DNA of 64,000 bases, taken from NCBI RefSeq assembly GCF_003573695.1, contig NC_039358.1, positions 237,402,337-237,466,336 on the forward strand, read 5' to 3'. The notes beneath the pieces are model-generated. The model worked only from the letters and a program-made list of their open reading frames with translations, was not told the origin of the DNA and ran no database searches. Of the stretch, positions 1 to 10,970 are shown piece after piece. How positions within the stretch are numbered: position 1 is the first letter of the stretch; each line of letters starts with the position of its first letter. The stretch is from Papaver somniferum. Lineage: Eukaryota; Streptophyta; Magnoliopsida; Ranunculales; Papaveraceae. Both the position numbers and the translations under genes were made by a program.

Positions 1-487
1 TGATATAGGGTCGGCTTCCTCTGGTTCCTCCGGTTTCTCGTCTCGTTGGTGGTGTAGTTGGAGTCTTAGTGGAGGTTGGAGGCGACATGCTTGGCGAAGC
101 GTTAGGAGCAGTAGCGGAAGCTCTGTCCCTGGTGACTGGTGGCGTAACGCCTGAAGGAGCACTTTCAGTACTGTCAAGATTAGTAAGTTGCGCAGGGACA
201 TTAGAGGCGGCAGCGGCTCTGGCCCTGGTGATCGACGGTGTTACACCTGAAGGAGTGCTTTCGGTGTTACTGGGGTCGGTAGGTGGCGTAGTGATGTTGT
301 TGGAAGTAGCGTTAACACCAGGGAAAGATTCTGCGTTGGTGTTCTCGGCAGCTGATCCAGATCTGAGTTCCACTATGTTGGAGTTGGAAGTGAAAGGTGA
401 TATCGAAAATTTGGAAATCGATATTGCAACCAAGAGATTGATCTCCCACTGTGGTCTCCAAATTTTTGAGGGTGAAAACGGTTTCTG
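1..487 (-). CDS. Candidate gag N-terminal region of an LTR retrotransposon, partial
   Basis: On the minus strand one frame stays open from about 487 to the window edge. It reads as a Ser/Thr/Pro/Ala-rich low-complexity protein with two related blocks, SGVTPSITRARAAAA and SGVTPPVTRDRASATA. This composition is common at the N-terminus of Tat-type gag proteins, before the capsid domain. No capsid domain, zinc knuckle or clear start codon is visible, because the frame runs out of the window. A TATA-containing LTR-like segment lies just upstream on the same strand (488-1083), which fits an element reading leftwards. The plus strand is also open for 140 codons here, but its product is a featureless Val/Leu/Gly-rich string that I treat as the shadow. 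The family assignment is an inference from composition and position. Confidence 0.4.
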
Positions 488-1083
488 CTGATTTTGGTAA
501 TTTCGGGTGTGTGGGTGAGAAACGAATTTAAACCCTAAACAATGTACTGCAAGGGAGTACTTTAGATTCAAGAGATCAATCTGTACAAATCCGGCCTAAA
601 CCAAGAAATTTCCGTTCCAGAATTGCTCCGGTCACAAAGTGAAGGAGAATGGTAGGTTTTGGTGAGGGAAGCGAAGAAAGTGTTGAGACCAGCATAATTG
701 ATTCTGGAAGAGTAGTTGTTTTCTACGACTTATATCAAAAAGTGGGAAGCTAATAGATGGAAAGCTAGCAAATGTTTTCTGAGTGTTGTATGCTCCTGAC
801 CTGAACTTGTTGTTCCGTGGAAATAGGTAATGCCTATTTATACAAGTCGAAGTGAAACGTACTCTGGTCTCATTAAGAAATGGAAAACGGGTGAGTAAAT
901 GAGAGGAGGTGGTAACCGGTAACACCTGGAATTGATGTTCCATAAAAGAAAGCGTTTCACCATTACTCCCTGTATTTACTAACCGCCTCATCCTTATGAC
1001 ACTTTCTTATAACGGACATAGTGTACGCCGCACGCTGTAAACCGCCAAACCAATACCCAATGAGCATCCCCCAGTTTGTGACA
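488..1083 (-). promoter_or_regulatory. Candidate LTR and leader of the leftward element, with TATA box
   Basis: Read on the minus strand, the segment starts near 1083 with TGTCACAAACTGGGGGAT, an LTR-like opening. It has a clean TATAAATAG at 834-842, about 350 bp upstream of the gag-like frame. I could not fix the LTR 3' end or a primer-binding site, so only the promoter is well supported. Confidence 0.4.
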
Positions 1084-1217
1084 TGCGTTGATGTCTCGAG
1101 TGTTTTCATGTTAAACATGTAGCATTTTGTTGTTGTTGTCTGGAAAGTTGATCTTGGGAGACTTGCCGGTTCGGTGGTGACCTTCGACAGTCGAGATTTT
1201 GCATATTAATAGGAAAG

Positions 1218-2090
1218 GTATTCGTTGATTATTGCAACCATTCGTTTGGTAGCTAGTGGCATGAAAGCATGATCAGTATGGCTTTAATATAGCCTAGTTT
1301 AGGCGCGGCCAAAAGTTAGGGTTTAGGCTTTGTTTAGGCGCGACCAAAATAGGGCCAAAGATTGCCATGCGTTAGCTGGTAACCTTGGACGGCTATGATC
1401 TGCACCTTAGATGAAAAGGTGGCCGTTGATTATTGCAGGCCTTCGTTTTGGTAGCCGCACAGGGAAGGCCGGTATGGCGTGGCCCGACGAGGTGGTTGGC
1501 ATGCCATTGGCACATGTGGCATGGCATGCCTTGGCGCGGTTTGGCGTGGCCAAAACTAGGATTTGGGGCCAAAGGTTACCATCTGTTGTTTGGCAACCTT
1601 GGATGGCTAGAATTCGCATCTAGGAAGAAAGGGTGGCCGTTGATCGTCGCACGCCTTCGTTTTTGGTAGCCGCATAGGGAAGGCCGACATGGTATGGCGC
1701 GGCAAGGTGGTTGGCACATTGGCACATGTGGCATGGCATGCCTTGGCGCGATTTGGCGTGGCCAAAATTAGGGTTTTGGTCCAAAGTTTACCATGCGTTG
1801 TTTGGCGACCTTGGACGGCTAGGATTTGCGTGGTCGTTGATCGTCACACGCCTTCGTTTTGGTAGCCGCATAGGGAAGGCCGGCATGGTATGGAACGGCA
1901 AGGTGGTTGGCATGCCATTGGCACATGTGGCCTGGCATTCCTTGGCGCGGTTTGCCGTGGCCAAAACTAGGGTTTTGGGCCAAAGGTTACCATGCGTTAT
2001 TTGGCGACCTTGGACGGCTAGGATTTGCATCTAGGATTGAAGGGTGACCGTCGATCGTCGTACGCCTTCGTTTTGGTAGCTGCATAGGGA
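1218..2090. repeat. Tandem repeat block A, unit about 197-216 bp
   Basis: Five imperfect copies can be followed by the phrase CGTTGATYRTYGCA...CCTTCGTTTTGGTAGC, near 1224, 1421, 1634, 1831 and 2047. Each copy then has GGCATGCCATTGGCACATGTGG, a GGCGTGGCCAAAACTAGGG segment and a CCTTGGACGGCTAGGAT segment. Unit lengths differ by small indels. The short open frames here are by-products of the repeats. Confidence 0.85.
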
Positions 2091-2660
2091 AGGTCGGCAT
2101 GGTGGGGCCAAGGTAAATGGCGCGGACGGCTTGGCATAGTGGGGCCAAGGGTTCGACACGGACGGCTTGGCATGGTGGGGCCAAGGCAAGGTGCGGTTGG
2201 CTTGGCATAATGGGGCCAAGGAAAAATGGCGCAGACGGCTTGGCATAATGCGGCCAAGGGTTTGGAACGGACGGCTCGGCATGGTGGGGGCAAGGGTTTG
2301 GCATGGAAGGCACGGCATGGTGGGGCCAAGGCAAGGTGCGGTTGGCTTGGCATGGTGGGGCCATGGGTTTGGCATGCCATTGGCTCATGGTGCGGCTAAC
2401 ATGGTTGGGGCCAAGGCAAGGTGCGGTTGGCTTGGCATGGTGGGGCCAAGGGTTTGGGATGCCATTGGCGCATGGTGCGGATAGCATGGTTGGGGCCAAG
2501 GCAAGGTGCGGTTGGCTTGGCATGGTGGGGCCAAGGGTTTGGCATGCCATTGGCGCATGGTACGGCTAGCATGGTTGGGGCCAAGGCAACGTGCGGTTGG
2601 CTTGGAATGGTGGGGCCAAGGGTTTGGAATGTCATTAGCGCATGGTGCGGCTAGCATGGT
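2090..2660. repeat. Tandem repeat block B, unit about 84-86 bp
   Basis: The phrase CCAAGGCAAGGTGCGGTTGG recurs near 2181, 2327, 2411, 2497 and 2583. It alternates with GGTGGGGCCAAGGGTTTGG and GCCATTGGCGCATGG. The first part (2090-2330) is less regular. It shares the GGCATG/CCAAGG vocabulary of blocks A and C, so the three blocks probably have a common origin. Confidence 0.85.
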
Positions 2661-3355
2661 TAGCATGCCTTGGAGCGGTAGACGTGGCTGACATGGTTTT
2701 CCATTGACACAGTGGTGCGGCTGGCATATTTGGCATGCCTTGGCGCAGAGATGTGGCACAGTGGTGCAGCTGGCATGGTTGGCATGCCTTGGCGCGGAAA
2801 TGCGGCTGGCATGGTTTTCCATTGGCACAGTGGTGCGGCTGGCACGGTCGGCATGCCTTGGCGCGGAGATGTGCCTGGCATGGTTTTCAATTGGCACAGT
2901 GGTGCGGCTGGCATGGTTGGCATGCCTTGGCGAGGAGATGTGGCTGACATGGTTTGCCATTGGCACAGTGGTGCGGCTGGCATGGTTGGCATGCCTTGGC
3001 GAGGAGATGTGGATGACATGGTTTGCCATTGGCACAGTGGTGCGGCTGGCATGGTCGGCATGCCTTGGCGCGGAAATGTGGATTGCATGGTTTGCCATTG
3101 GCACAGTGGTGCGGATGGCATGGTCGGCATGCCTTGGCACGAAGATGTGGCTAGCATGGTTTACCATTGGCACAGTGGTGCGGCTGGCATAGTCGACATG
3201 CCTTGGCGCGGAGATGTGGCTGGCATGGTTTGCCATTGGCACAGTGGTGAGTCTGGCATGGTCGGCATTCCTTGGCGCGGAGATATGGCTGGCATGGTTT
3301 TCCATTGGCACAGTGGTGCGGCTGGCATGGTTGGCATGCCTTGGCGCGGTAGCAT
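2660..3355. repeat. Tandem repeat block C, 69-bp satellite-like units
   Basis: CATTGGCACAGTGGTGCGG recurs every 69 bp near 2821, 2890, 2959, 3028, 3097, 3166, 3235 and 3304. A shorter first copy starts near 2702. Each unit also carries GGCATGCCTTGGCGCGG and ATGTGGCTGGCATGG. Since 69 is a multiple of three, several frames stay open on both strands for 160-330 codons. I do not call these genes. Confidence 0.92.
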
Positions 3356-3456
3356 GATAATTAGGGTTTGGCATAGATGATGTCAGTCGATGTTAAGTTT
3401 TATGTCGTGGAACATGACCCATAAAAGAAAAGTTACCCCGGTAATTCTTGCGTAGG

Positions 3457-4248
3457 TGTGTGGGTAAAATACCCGATGGCCACGTGTCAACATCTTAAGG
3501 GATGAACATCTGATGAGGTGATAAGGTAGGAGCACGGCCTCCAAAAGGTAGTTTTATCTCAGTCGAGGCAACTGCACCAGCGCCACATGAATGACGCGTG
3601 TAGATAAAGATCTAATCTGCTCAGACGGTCAAGTCTAAAAAGCAAGACCGCATTTAATGAAGGATAAGAACAAGACGTGGGTAGTTCCGCATCGTGATGA
3701 GTGACTCGGCGATCCATACTACGACCCAGAGGTGATAGGGCACCAGGTTCTCCACAGAAGGACAACACAATCCAGGGGAAGGCGAGACAACTCGGAGGGA
3801 GAACCCAGCGAGCCATCGCAAGGAGTAGTATGGATGTCATCCCGAGGAAACCAGAGCGAGGGAAGGAGGCCCACCGAGTTCGGACGACCAGACCACCCCG
3901 AGTTTAGTTAGCCTATAAATACCAGTCCATGTACCAGGAGATATACAACTTATGTAACATTTTTAGATGGTCTTTCTACAGAGAATTCCTGAGAGAGATC
4001 TAGATAGAGAGAAAGTGAGAAATCTAGAAGAGATCTGTAACACTTTCAAGGGTAAGACCTTATAATCAATAGGAAAATATCTTCTTCTCCGTGGACGTAG
4101 GTCTTCACGGCCGAACCACGTTATATGCTTCTGTTCATCTTTACTTTTCATGCTATTTACATCTTTTTCATCCTTGTTCTTGTATGTTTAAGTAGCTTTA
4201 AGTCTTTATTTTCACTTGCGTGTAGTAGTCCGAAAATCTGCAAATACA
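3457..4248 (+). repeat. 5' LTR of the Tat element at 3457-8269
   Basis: The LTR starts TGTGTGGGTAAAATACCC and ends TGCAAATACA. A TATA box (CCTATAAATACC) lies near 3911-3920. CGTGGACGTAGG and CCGAACCACG near the 3' part are shared with the LTR at 42322-43041. That marks the two elements as related. Confidence 0.88.
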
Positions 4249-5108
4249 TTTTGGCGCTAGAAACAGGGAGGTATGAAGATCTAATCTACCTCCCTAGTAA
4301 CAACACTATAGTTTTCACCTTCTCCATAAGAGATGTTTTTGTTGAGATGAATGAGTAGAACTCGGACTCAAACTCGATCTTCACGATCTCGGTAGTCTAG
4401 AAGAACCTCAGGATTAACATATCTGTGAATTTAATGATGTTTTTTCAAAATATTTTTTCGTTATTTTAAAGATTTCTTCATCTTCCTCAAGAAGCTCAGG
4501 AGATTTGTAGATCGGAGTAAACATGGAGTTTAAAACACTTCGTTGCTCAAATGATCTCCTCCATGAATGAGTTGGGAAGATTTTCAAGTTAGTAAACTAC
4601 ATAAGGAAGAAATCACCTTATGAGAGTTGAAAAGACAATTTTTTCGTGATGAGCATCATCAAACTCAACAAAGTCCAAGATCTCCTTCTTAAGAAGCTAA
4701 ATCTAAGTCAAGGGGAAGGATTAATGAGTACATAATCGTTCATCAAACTCTAAGTTTGTTTAGAATCAAAAGTCAAAAGATGATGAGATATGTATCCTAG
4801 AATGGGAAAACACACTCAACCATCCCGATAAGATTTTTTTCCTAAAAAAGAGAGGTGTCATGATGGAGTTATTTCCTCGAAAAGAGATGACTGGAAAAAA
4901 ACTTTCCCTCCGTCATCAATACCTCACGCTTGAAAAGAATGTTTTGACACTTTCATATGTTTCCAAAAATTTACTGCAAAGTCTCCCTGTACTAAACTGT
5001 TTAGTCTGAACTATCACTTAGCAATTGCACGTGACCTGCAAACTTAGGGTCCCACTTTTCTGGAGAAACGAAAAATTAAGTATTATTGTATATGTTGCAG
5101 GGAAGGTA
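4249..5108 (+). other. Untranslated leader of the Tat element
   Basis: Between the primer-binding site (from 4252) and the gag remnant there is no open frame of note. The stretch is A/T-rich, and I see no other feature in it. Confidence 0.6.
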
Positions 5109-6056
5109 ATGGCTACGAGACTATCCGCTCGCACGAGCCAAGGTGAAAATGGTGGAGCCCAAACAGAAGGACTCGACGATATAGAGCAAGGAGAAGCTCT
5201 GGTCCCAGGCGTGGGACAACCCGATGACCAATATCGGGAAGAACTGACTAGCGATTCTAATTCCGAAGGCGAGGGAAACCCCTTCGAGAAGAACGATGAT
5301 AGCCATCTTGTTCAACCAGGAGGGTTGAACCACTTACCACAGCGAGTATCTAGCTCAAAGGTCAAGGAAAGTAATTTTTCTGACCTCGACGGCGCTAACA
5401 CTACAGGTGTGATCGTACAGAAAGATTCAGAAGTTCTGAATGAGAGAACGATGAAACTCGAAGGGCGTAGCAGGAGGCTAAAACGAAAAGCCAAGAGGAT
5501 AATAACGCTTGCCAGTGTACACGAGGCCCCAGAGGAGGAAAACTCCTTTGAGCGACTACAAGGTAACCAATGCGGTACCTCAAAGGCGGTGGTAACGAGG
5601 CAGTTCCCTAGGAGGAATCAAGGCATACTTGAACGCGAATCTAGTTCATTCAAATGGCCCCCAGACGTTAATCCCAAACGAAAGCGAGAAGGGAGTCAAA
5701 CCGGAGGAACTCAGCTCAACTGCGAGACCGAGAATCTCGCATTCCCCAAACAGCTAAAAAGCTCGAGGACAACTCGACCTAGAATTCTATCATATGGTGG
5801 GCCACCAAATCGTATCGAATCCCATCATTTCCACGGCGGCACGACATGCTCGTGGGGGGAGTCGGCGAAGGACCCCCAGGGAGAAGTCAACGAGTCTGAG
5901 TCCCAAAAACATGGCATCCAATCGGCGATCTCTCCAGCCACAGGAGCATCTCCCCGTTGCATGGAAGTCCCCTGCGAGGAACAAAACTTTAATTACAACA
6001 CCATCTCGCATTCGGCGAATACCTCACCTGTGAGAGAAGGGAGCGTCACAGGGTGA
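5109..6056 (+). pseudogene. gag remnant of the Tat element, lacking the capsid core
   Basis: The frame starts at an ATG at 5109 (MATRLSARTSQG). It is open for about 315 codons of charged, low-complexity sequence with an RRLKRKAKR basic patch. It ends in NTISHSANTSP, which corresponds to the gag-PR junction of the related element near 46100 (CNTISHSATREF). The part that normally lies between these ends is absent: no capsid motif such as the WF-containing helix, and no CCHC knuckle. The original gag has therefore lost its centre by deletion. The frame is open upstream to 5025 through a non-ATG stretch, but the ATG start fits better. Confidence 0.65.
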
Positions 6057-6125
6057 ATACACAAACGTAACTTCCAGGGTGATGAAGTTTTCTGTACGTC
6101 AAAGGAACCCCCATTACAGGAATGG

Positions 6126-7771
6126 ATGAAAGTTCCCATAAGCTTTTCAGCCTCGGAGGCACCAGAAGGAGAGCATAACCGCAACGATCCTCTTGTGGTC
6201 ACGATGGCCATCGCACTCCCCGAACGCGAGGACGAGCGATCAAAAAATAGAGGACTACCATGGGCGATTCCCAAAATCCTAATTGATGGCGGCAGCTCAG
6301 TAGAAATATTGTTCAACGAAACATTCAGACAAATGGGACTCAAAGATGAGTACCTCACACCCTCCACTTATAGCGTATTTGGCTTTAACGGGTCAACGAC
6401 TCGTCCTAAAAGGAGAAATAACTTTAGAAATTAGGGCTGGACAGATTGTCACCCTAACCACCTTCTGCGTGGTAGATGTATTATCACCTTACACGGCAAT
6501 CCTGGGGCGACCTTGGATCCATGGGAATAGAGGGGTGGCCTCAACATATCATCGGAAGCTGGGGTTCCCTACACCTGACGGGGTGGCAGAAATCACCGGA
6601 GATCCTGGAGAAGCAAAGTATTGCTACAAAGTAGAAGTCCAAGATGGAGAGAACAAAGTGAACTCCGCCAGATCCAGAAAGAGGCGAGCCAAGAATGCTA
6701 AATACCAGGAAGAAATCAACGGTTACATAGCCAGAACTAATGAAATCAGGCAGTCAGGCGACGAATCTATAACAGATCAATGTCCCTCATCAGACTCACC
6801 CATGGGACCCATACAAAACCTCTCCGATGTTGGAAGTCTCAAGTCGAACTTCTCATCCTCGGAACCAACCAAGGAGGTAAATATCAGAATACCCGAAAAC
6901 CCGGGAATGGTAAAAATAGGGACGCTCCTCAGCGAAGAGGAGGAAGAAAAACTGATACAAATCCTAAGGGAATATTCTGATGTCTTTGTATGGCGTATGG
7001 AAGACATGCCAGGAATAGACCCTGAAGTATGTTGTCACAACTTAAAAATTGACCCAAAGCACAAGCCTATGCGACAAAAGATGAGAAAGGTGGCACCAGA
7101 ATATCATGAAGCTATCCAAAGGGAGTTGAAAAAGATGGAAGCATCAGGAGTAATACGAGAAGTACAATATCCAACATGGATATCCAATATGGTCATCGTG
7201 CCAAAGAAGAATGGAGGAGTAAGGATCTGTATCGACTTTAGCGATCTAAACAAGGCTTGTCCGAAAGACATCTTTCCCCTCCCTAGCATAGACCAACTTG
7301 TGGAAGCAATATCAGGATATGGATTGATATCTTTAATGGATGGATACTCTGGATACAACCAAATCCTCCTCGCTGAGAAAGATCAAGAGCATACCGCTTT
7401 TTTCACCCCCCGCGGCCTATACTGCTATACCAAAATGCCATTTGGATTGAAAAATGCAGGGGCCACGTACCAACGAATGGTAGAAAAGATGTTCGATGTT
7501 TGGATACATAAAACGCTTGAGGTATATGTAGATGACATGCTTGTCAAAAGAGGTCGGAAATGAGAAAGTTCATCATGAAGATCAACCCCGCCAAATGTAC
7601 CTTCGGAGTCACCTCAGGCAAATTCCTGGGCTACCTAGTCACCAAACGAGGTATTGAGGTCGACTCCGAGAAAGTACGCGATATAGCAGAAATTCCCTCT
7701 CCAGCGACGGTCAATGACGTGCAAAGAATAAATGGTCGGCTAGCGGCTTTGGGTAGGTTCATCGACCGATC
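6126..7771 (+). pseudogene. pol remnant (protease and reverse transcriptase) of the Tat element
   Basis: 6126-6434 gives the aspartic protease with ILIDGGSSVEILF, where the usual DSG is DGG. A frameshift near 6400 moves the frame to 6346-7563. That frame carries the linker and most of the reverse transcriptase: ISNMVIVPKKNGGVRICIDF, LMDGYSGYNQI, FFTPRGLYCYTKMPFGLKNA and the catalytic box VYVDDML. A short deletion after the catalytic box (near 7550) puts the thumb/connection segment (INPAKCTFGVTSGKFLGYLV) in another frame. That frame is cut at 7771 by the junction with the 3' LTR. RNase H and integrase are missing. Neighbouring LTRs and gag confirm the context. Confidence 0.9.
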
Positions 7772-8269
7772 CTCCACAGAAGGCCAACACGATCCAGGGG
7801 AAGGCAAGACAAGTCGGAGGGAGAACCCAGCGAACCATCGCAAGGAGTAGTATGGATGTCAGCCCTAGGAAACCAGAGCGAGGGAAGGCGGCCCACCGAG
7901 TTCGGACGACCACACCACCCCGAGTTTAGTTAGCCTATAAATACCAGTCCATGTACCAGGAGATGGACAACTTATGTAACATTTTTAGATGGTCTTTCTA
8001 CAGAGAATTCCTGAGAGAGATCTAGATAGAGAGAAAGTGAGAAATCTAGAAGAGATATGTAACACTTTCAAGGGTAAGACCTTATAATCAATAAGAAAAC
8101 ATCTTCTTCTTGTGGACGTAGGTCTTCATGGCCGAACCACGTTATATGCTTGTGTTCATCTTTACTTTTCATGCTATTTACATCTTGTTCATCTTTGTTC
8201 TTGTATGTTTAAGTAGCTTTAAGTCTTTATTTTCACTTGGGTGTAGTAGTCAGAAAATATGCAACTACA
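7772..8269 (+). repeat. Truncated 3' LTR of the Tat element
   Basis: It matches 3750-4248 of the 5' LTR with scattered substitutions. The first ~293 bp of the LTR are missing. It ends GCAACTACA and is followed by TSD GTAGG. Confidence 0.9.
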
Positions 8270-8274
8270 GTAGG

Positions 8275-10970
8275 CATGCTGATTGATTCAATAAATGTGC
8301 TAATGGTCATAGTGACGTCATGTCAGTTGTACATTTTTACGATTTTAACCCTAAGCTAAAAACCACCATCAACACCTATATAACGCAGATGAAAATTCTT
8401 ATTTCCCATAACAATTCACAAAGGAGAACAAAATATTACAAATCCTTTCCAAGTAATGGAAAGATTAAAAGAACCAAAAAAACTTTCGGAACTCAAAACT
8501 AAACAACGCATGAAATACACAATCAGATAATGCATGAGTTTAATAAACATAAATCTTTGTAAAAGAAAGCATCAATGGTTACAAAAGAGTTAATGTAAAT
8601 TCCGACCTCTTTTGATAACAAGCCACACCTACCTCGAGATCCATGATCCACTGGTTCATCGTTTGAATTGATCATTGTTAATAAAGACTAACTGTTAATC
8701 ACACAAGAACTCTAGGAATCTAGACAAAAGGCTCACACAAGGCTCATAACATAATCTCATACAAGTTCCATTTATAAACTAAGTGAACTATCTAATGGTT
8801 CTAAGCCCATTGATGGTTCTACACCTTTTTAATATCTATCTTTATCATACCACAAAGGTCTAATTCTTGTTTAATAAGAAAACTGGGTGTAAGACCGAGT
8901 ATACACAACCAACCCGTTGACCTAAGGCATGGTCCATCTGAGTCGACTAACGGTCACTGACGGTCAAAGGGTTCACTAACGGACAACGTCAGTCAAGATC
9001 AAGTCAAGTCTATGATCAACAGAGTCAATGTCAAGTCAATGGTCCAATGTTAAAGTCTAAATCGTTCATACTAAGTCAGCTACAGTCTGGTCATGTCTAG
9101 TCGACTGAGTTAAGGTCTGATCTGACTCAGTCAGATAGTCTAAGTCAGGTAAGTCAGCTGCACTAACAGGGATGACTAACATGCATACTTCTATTGTGGA
9201 CAAACTTCAACTCTATTTCTTACATTCTCAACTTCTTTTTTAACATTTGAAAATAAATTCATTCATCTTAAGCAAACTTCATCCTACCAATCTTTACCTT
9301 GAACTGCACTTGCAGGCATCCACTAAGATCACTGTCATAACAACATTACAACCTATTTCAGCTTATACATCCTACCAATAATTTCATAACCAACACCATT
9401 CTAAATCAATATAAATCCATCTTTTATTGTTCTAAAACTTAGTCACACAATGAATCATTTTACCCTCAACTTCAGCTGCAATCGAAGCATTCACATACAA
9501 CATATATATCATGTCTCGGTTCAATGCTCTACAAACTCAATACATAACTTGTACTCTATATCTTGATATGGAATTGTAACACCTTGCAAACATCCTCAAA
9601 AACAGTTCAACTAGTTACAGCCGTAACTCAATCCAACCCTTCAAAAACTCCCTGTAATTCATCACATCCCTAACTAAGACACAACTACAACCTCACTCCA
9701 TTTCATCACTCTACCAAATTCATCTCTAACAACATCATCTTCTTTAGCTGTATTCGTTATTAGCTCATTACATTAACCATTATTACCAACGATGACAATT
9801 ACTTACATCAAACAGATTTCCACCAGCACATCCATATCTTCACAGACAATGCCACCATCTCTAGCTATCACTAATAACAATATCACTTTACCTCTTCTTT
9901 GTTTTTCAACTCTGTACTTGTTCTAAAAACTCAAACCCAGTACTCAACTCAATTTATAATAAATCCTTTTTAAGTATCTATACAGCTTCCATACATACCC
10001 AGACATCTTTCGGAATTCTAAATTCATTAACAAAACTATAAACTCAATAATGAAAAAGAACTAATTTTATAAGAACAATTACCTTAATTCAGTAATACTC
10101 AGGCAATTGAATCCAGTTCTACTTCACCTGAATCCATTCATTAACTCATCCCATGACTAATAACAACTCCTCAATATCCATCATCATCTTTGCACGAGAA
10201 TCAAACCCAAGTTCTTCATTAGCTTCAAATCAACATCTAATTCAGAACTTCAAACCATAACTATCGAATTCAGATTGTCCTACTTTAAATTCTAATTCAA
10301 ATCAAACCCAACATATCAACATCCAAGAACATCAATTTCATCTTATAATCTTCTCTGAATTCTTCTTATGAAGCCCTAGCTAGTTCTTAATTTGAGGAAG
10401 AACATAAACCATAACTCTTTGATTCTCCACCAAGTACTGAAAATCAGATGACAATTCTCATTCCTCACTCTCAATTAACAAAACCCGTCACCAATTACTT
10501 AATTTCATACTCAAAATCCCATATATACTCAACCGATTTTATCTCTCAGAAACCCTAACTCTTCTTTCTCTGATTCATCCTTTATCTCGAGTTTGAATCA
10601 ACTACATATACCACACAATCACTAAAAACTACCCCATGATCTTTTCCACCTTCAATCGATCACAAATCTTTCATTTTTATCTCTCAAATTCGCCAGAAAA
10701 AATGGACAGGAGAAGATTAATATTAGAGAAGAAGAAAGAAGAATAAGAATGAAAAAGAAGGGAAAATATGAGAGTTTATCTTCACGGTCCGGGGATAAGG
10801 CCGACCACAAATACTAAGGAACCCAACATCTTGGATAAGGGCTGCCATAAAGTCCATCAAGAAATGACTATTTTACCTTTTATCCTAATCCGATGATTTC
10901 TTCTTCGTCTAGTATCCGAACGACACTTTCGAGTAGTCCAACTCGCATAACTCTTCGAGTTCTATCCAAT
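8275..10970. other. Non-coding, G-poor sequence with an AGTCA-rich patch; possible old LTR on the minus strand
   Basis: I see no gene here. 8940-9165 is crowded with GTCA/AGTC words. From about 9180 to 10700 the plus strand is strikingly poor in G. Read on the minus strand, the stretch looks like a long LTR or leader (purine-rich tracts, and short open stretches with AGGGTTTCTGAGAG), but I could not define ends or a TSD. Near 10690-10760 there is a GAAGAA-rich run. Confidence 0.4.

Larger units (their letters stand above)
3457..8269 (+). mobile_element. Ty3/gypsy (Tat-type) LTR retrotransposon, internally deleted
   Basis: The 5' LTR is 3457-4248. The truncated 3' LTR is 7772-8269. A 5-bp target-site duplication GTAGG lies at 3452-3456 and 8270-8274. 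The primer site begins at 4252 (TGGCGCTAGAAACAGGG). Inside are a gag remnant and a PR-RT reading frame. After the start of the RT connection region, pol runs straight into the middle of the 3' LTR. All of RNase H, integrase and the first ~293 bp of the 3' LTR are missing. The coding parts carry frameshifts, so the element is dead. The Tat assignment rests on similarity of its PR-RT to the element at 42322, which has the second RNase H typical of Tat. Confidence 0.9.

Noticed and set aside
69..491. 140-codon plus-strand frame rich in Val/Leu/Gly
   Set aside because: The minus strand over the same bases gives a far more typical gag-like Ser/Thr/Pro/Arg sequence with an upstream TATA box, so the plus frame is taken as its shadow.
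2385..3374. Long open frames (up to ~330 codons) on both strands across the GGCATG repeats
   Set aside because: The 69-bp period is a multiple of three, so frames stay open by repetition. The translations are simple repeats of one unit with no domain.
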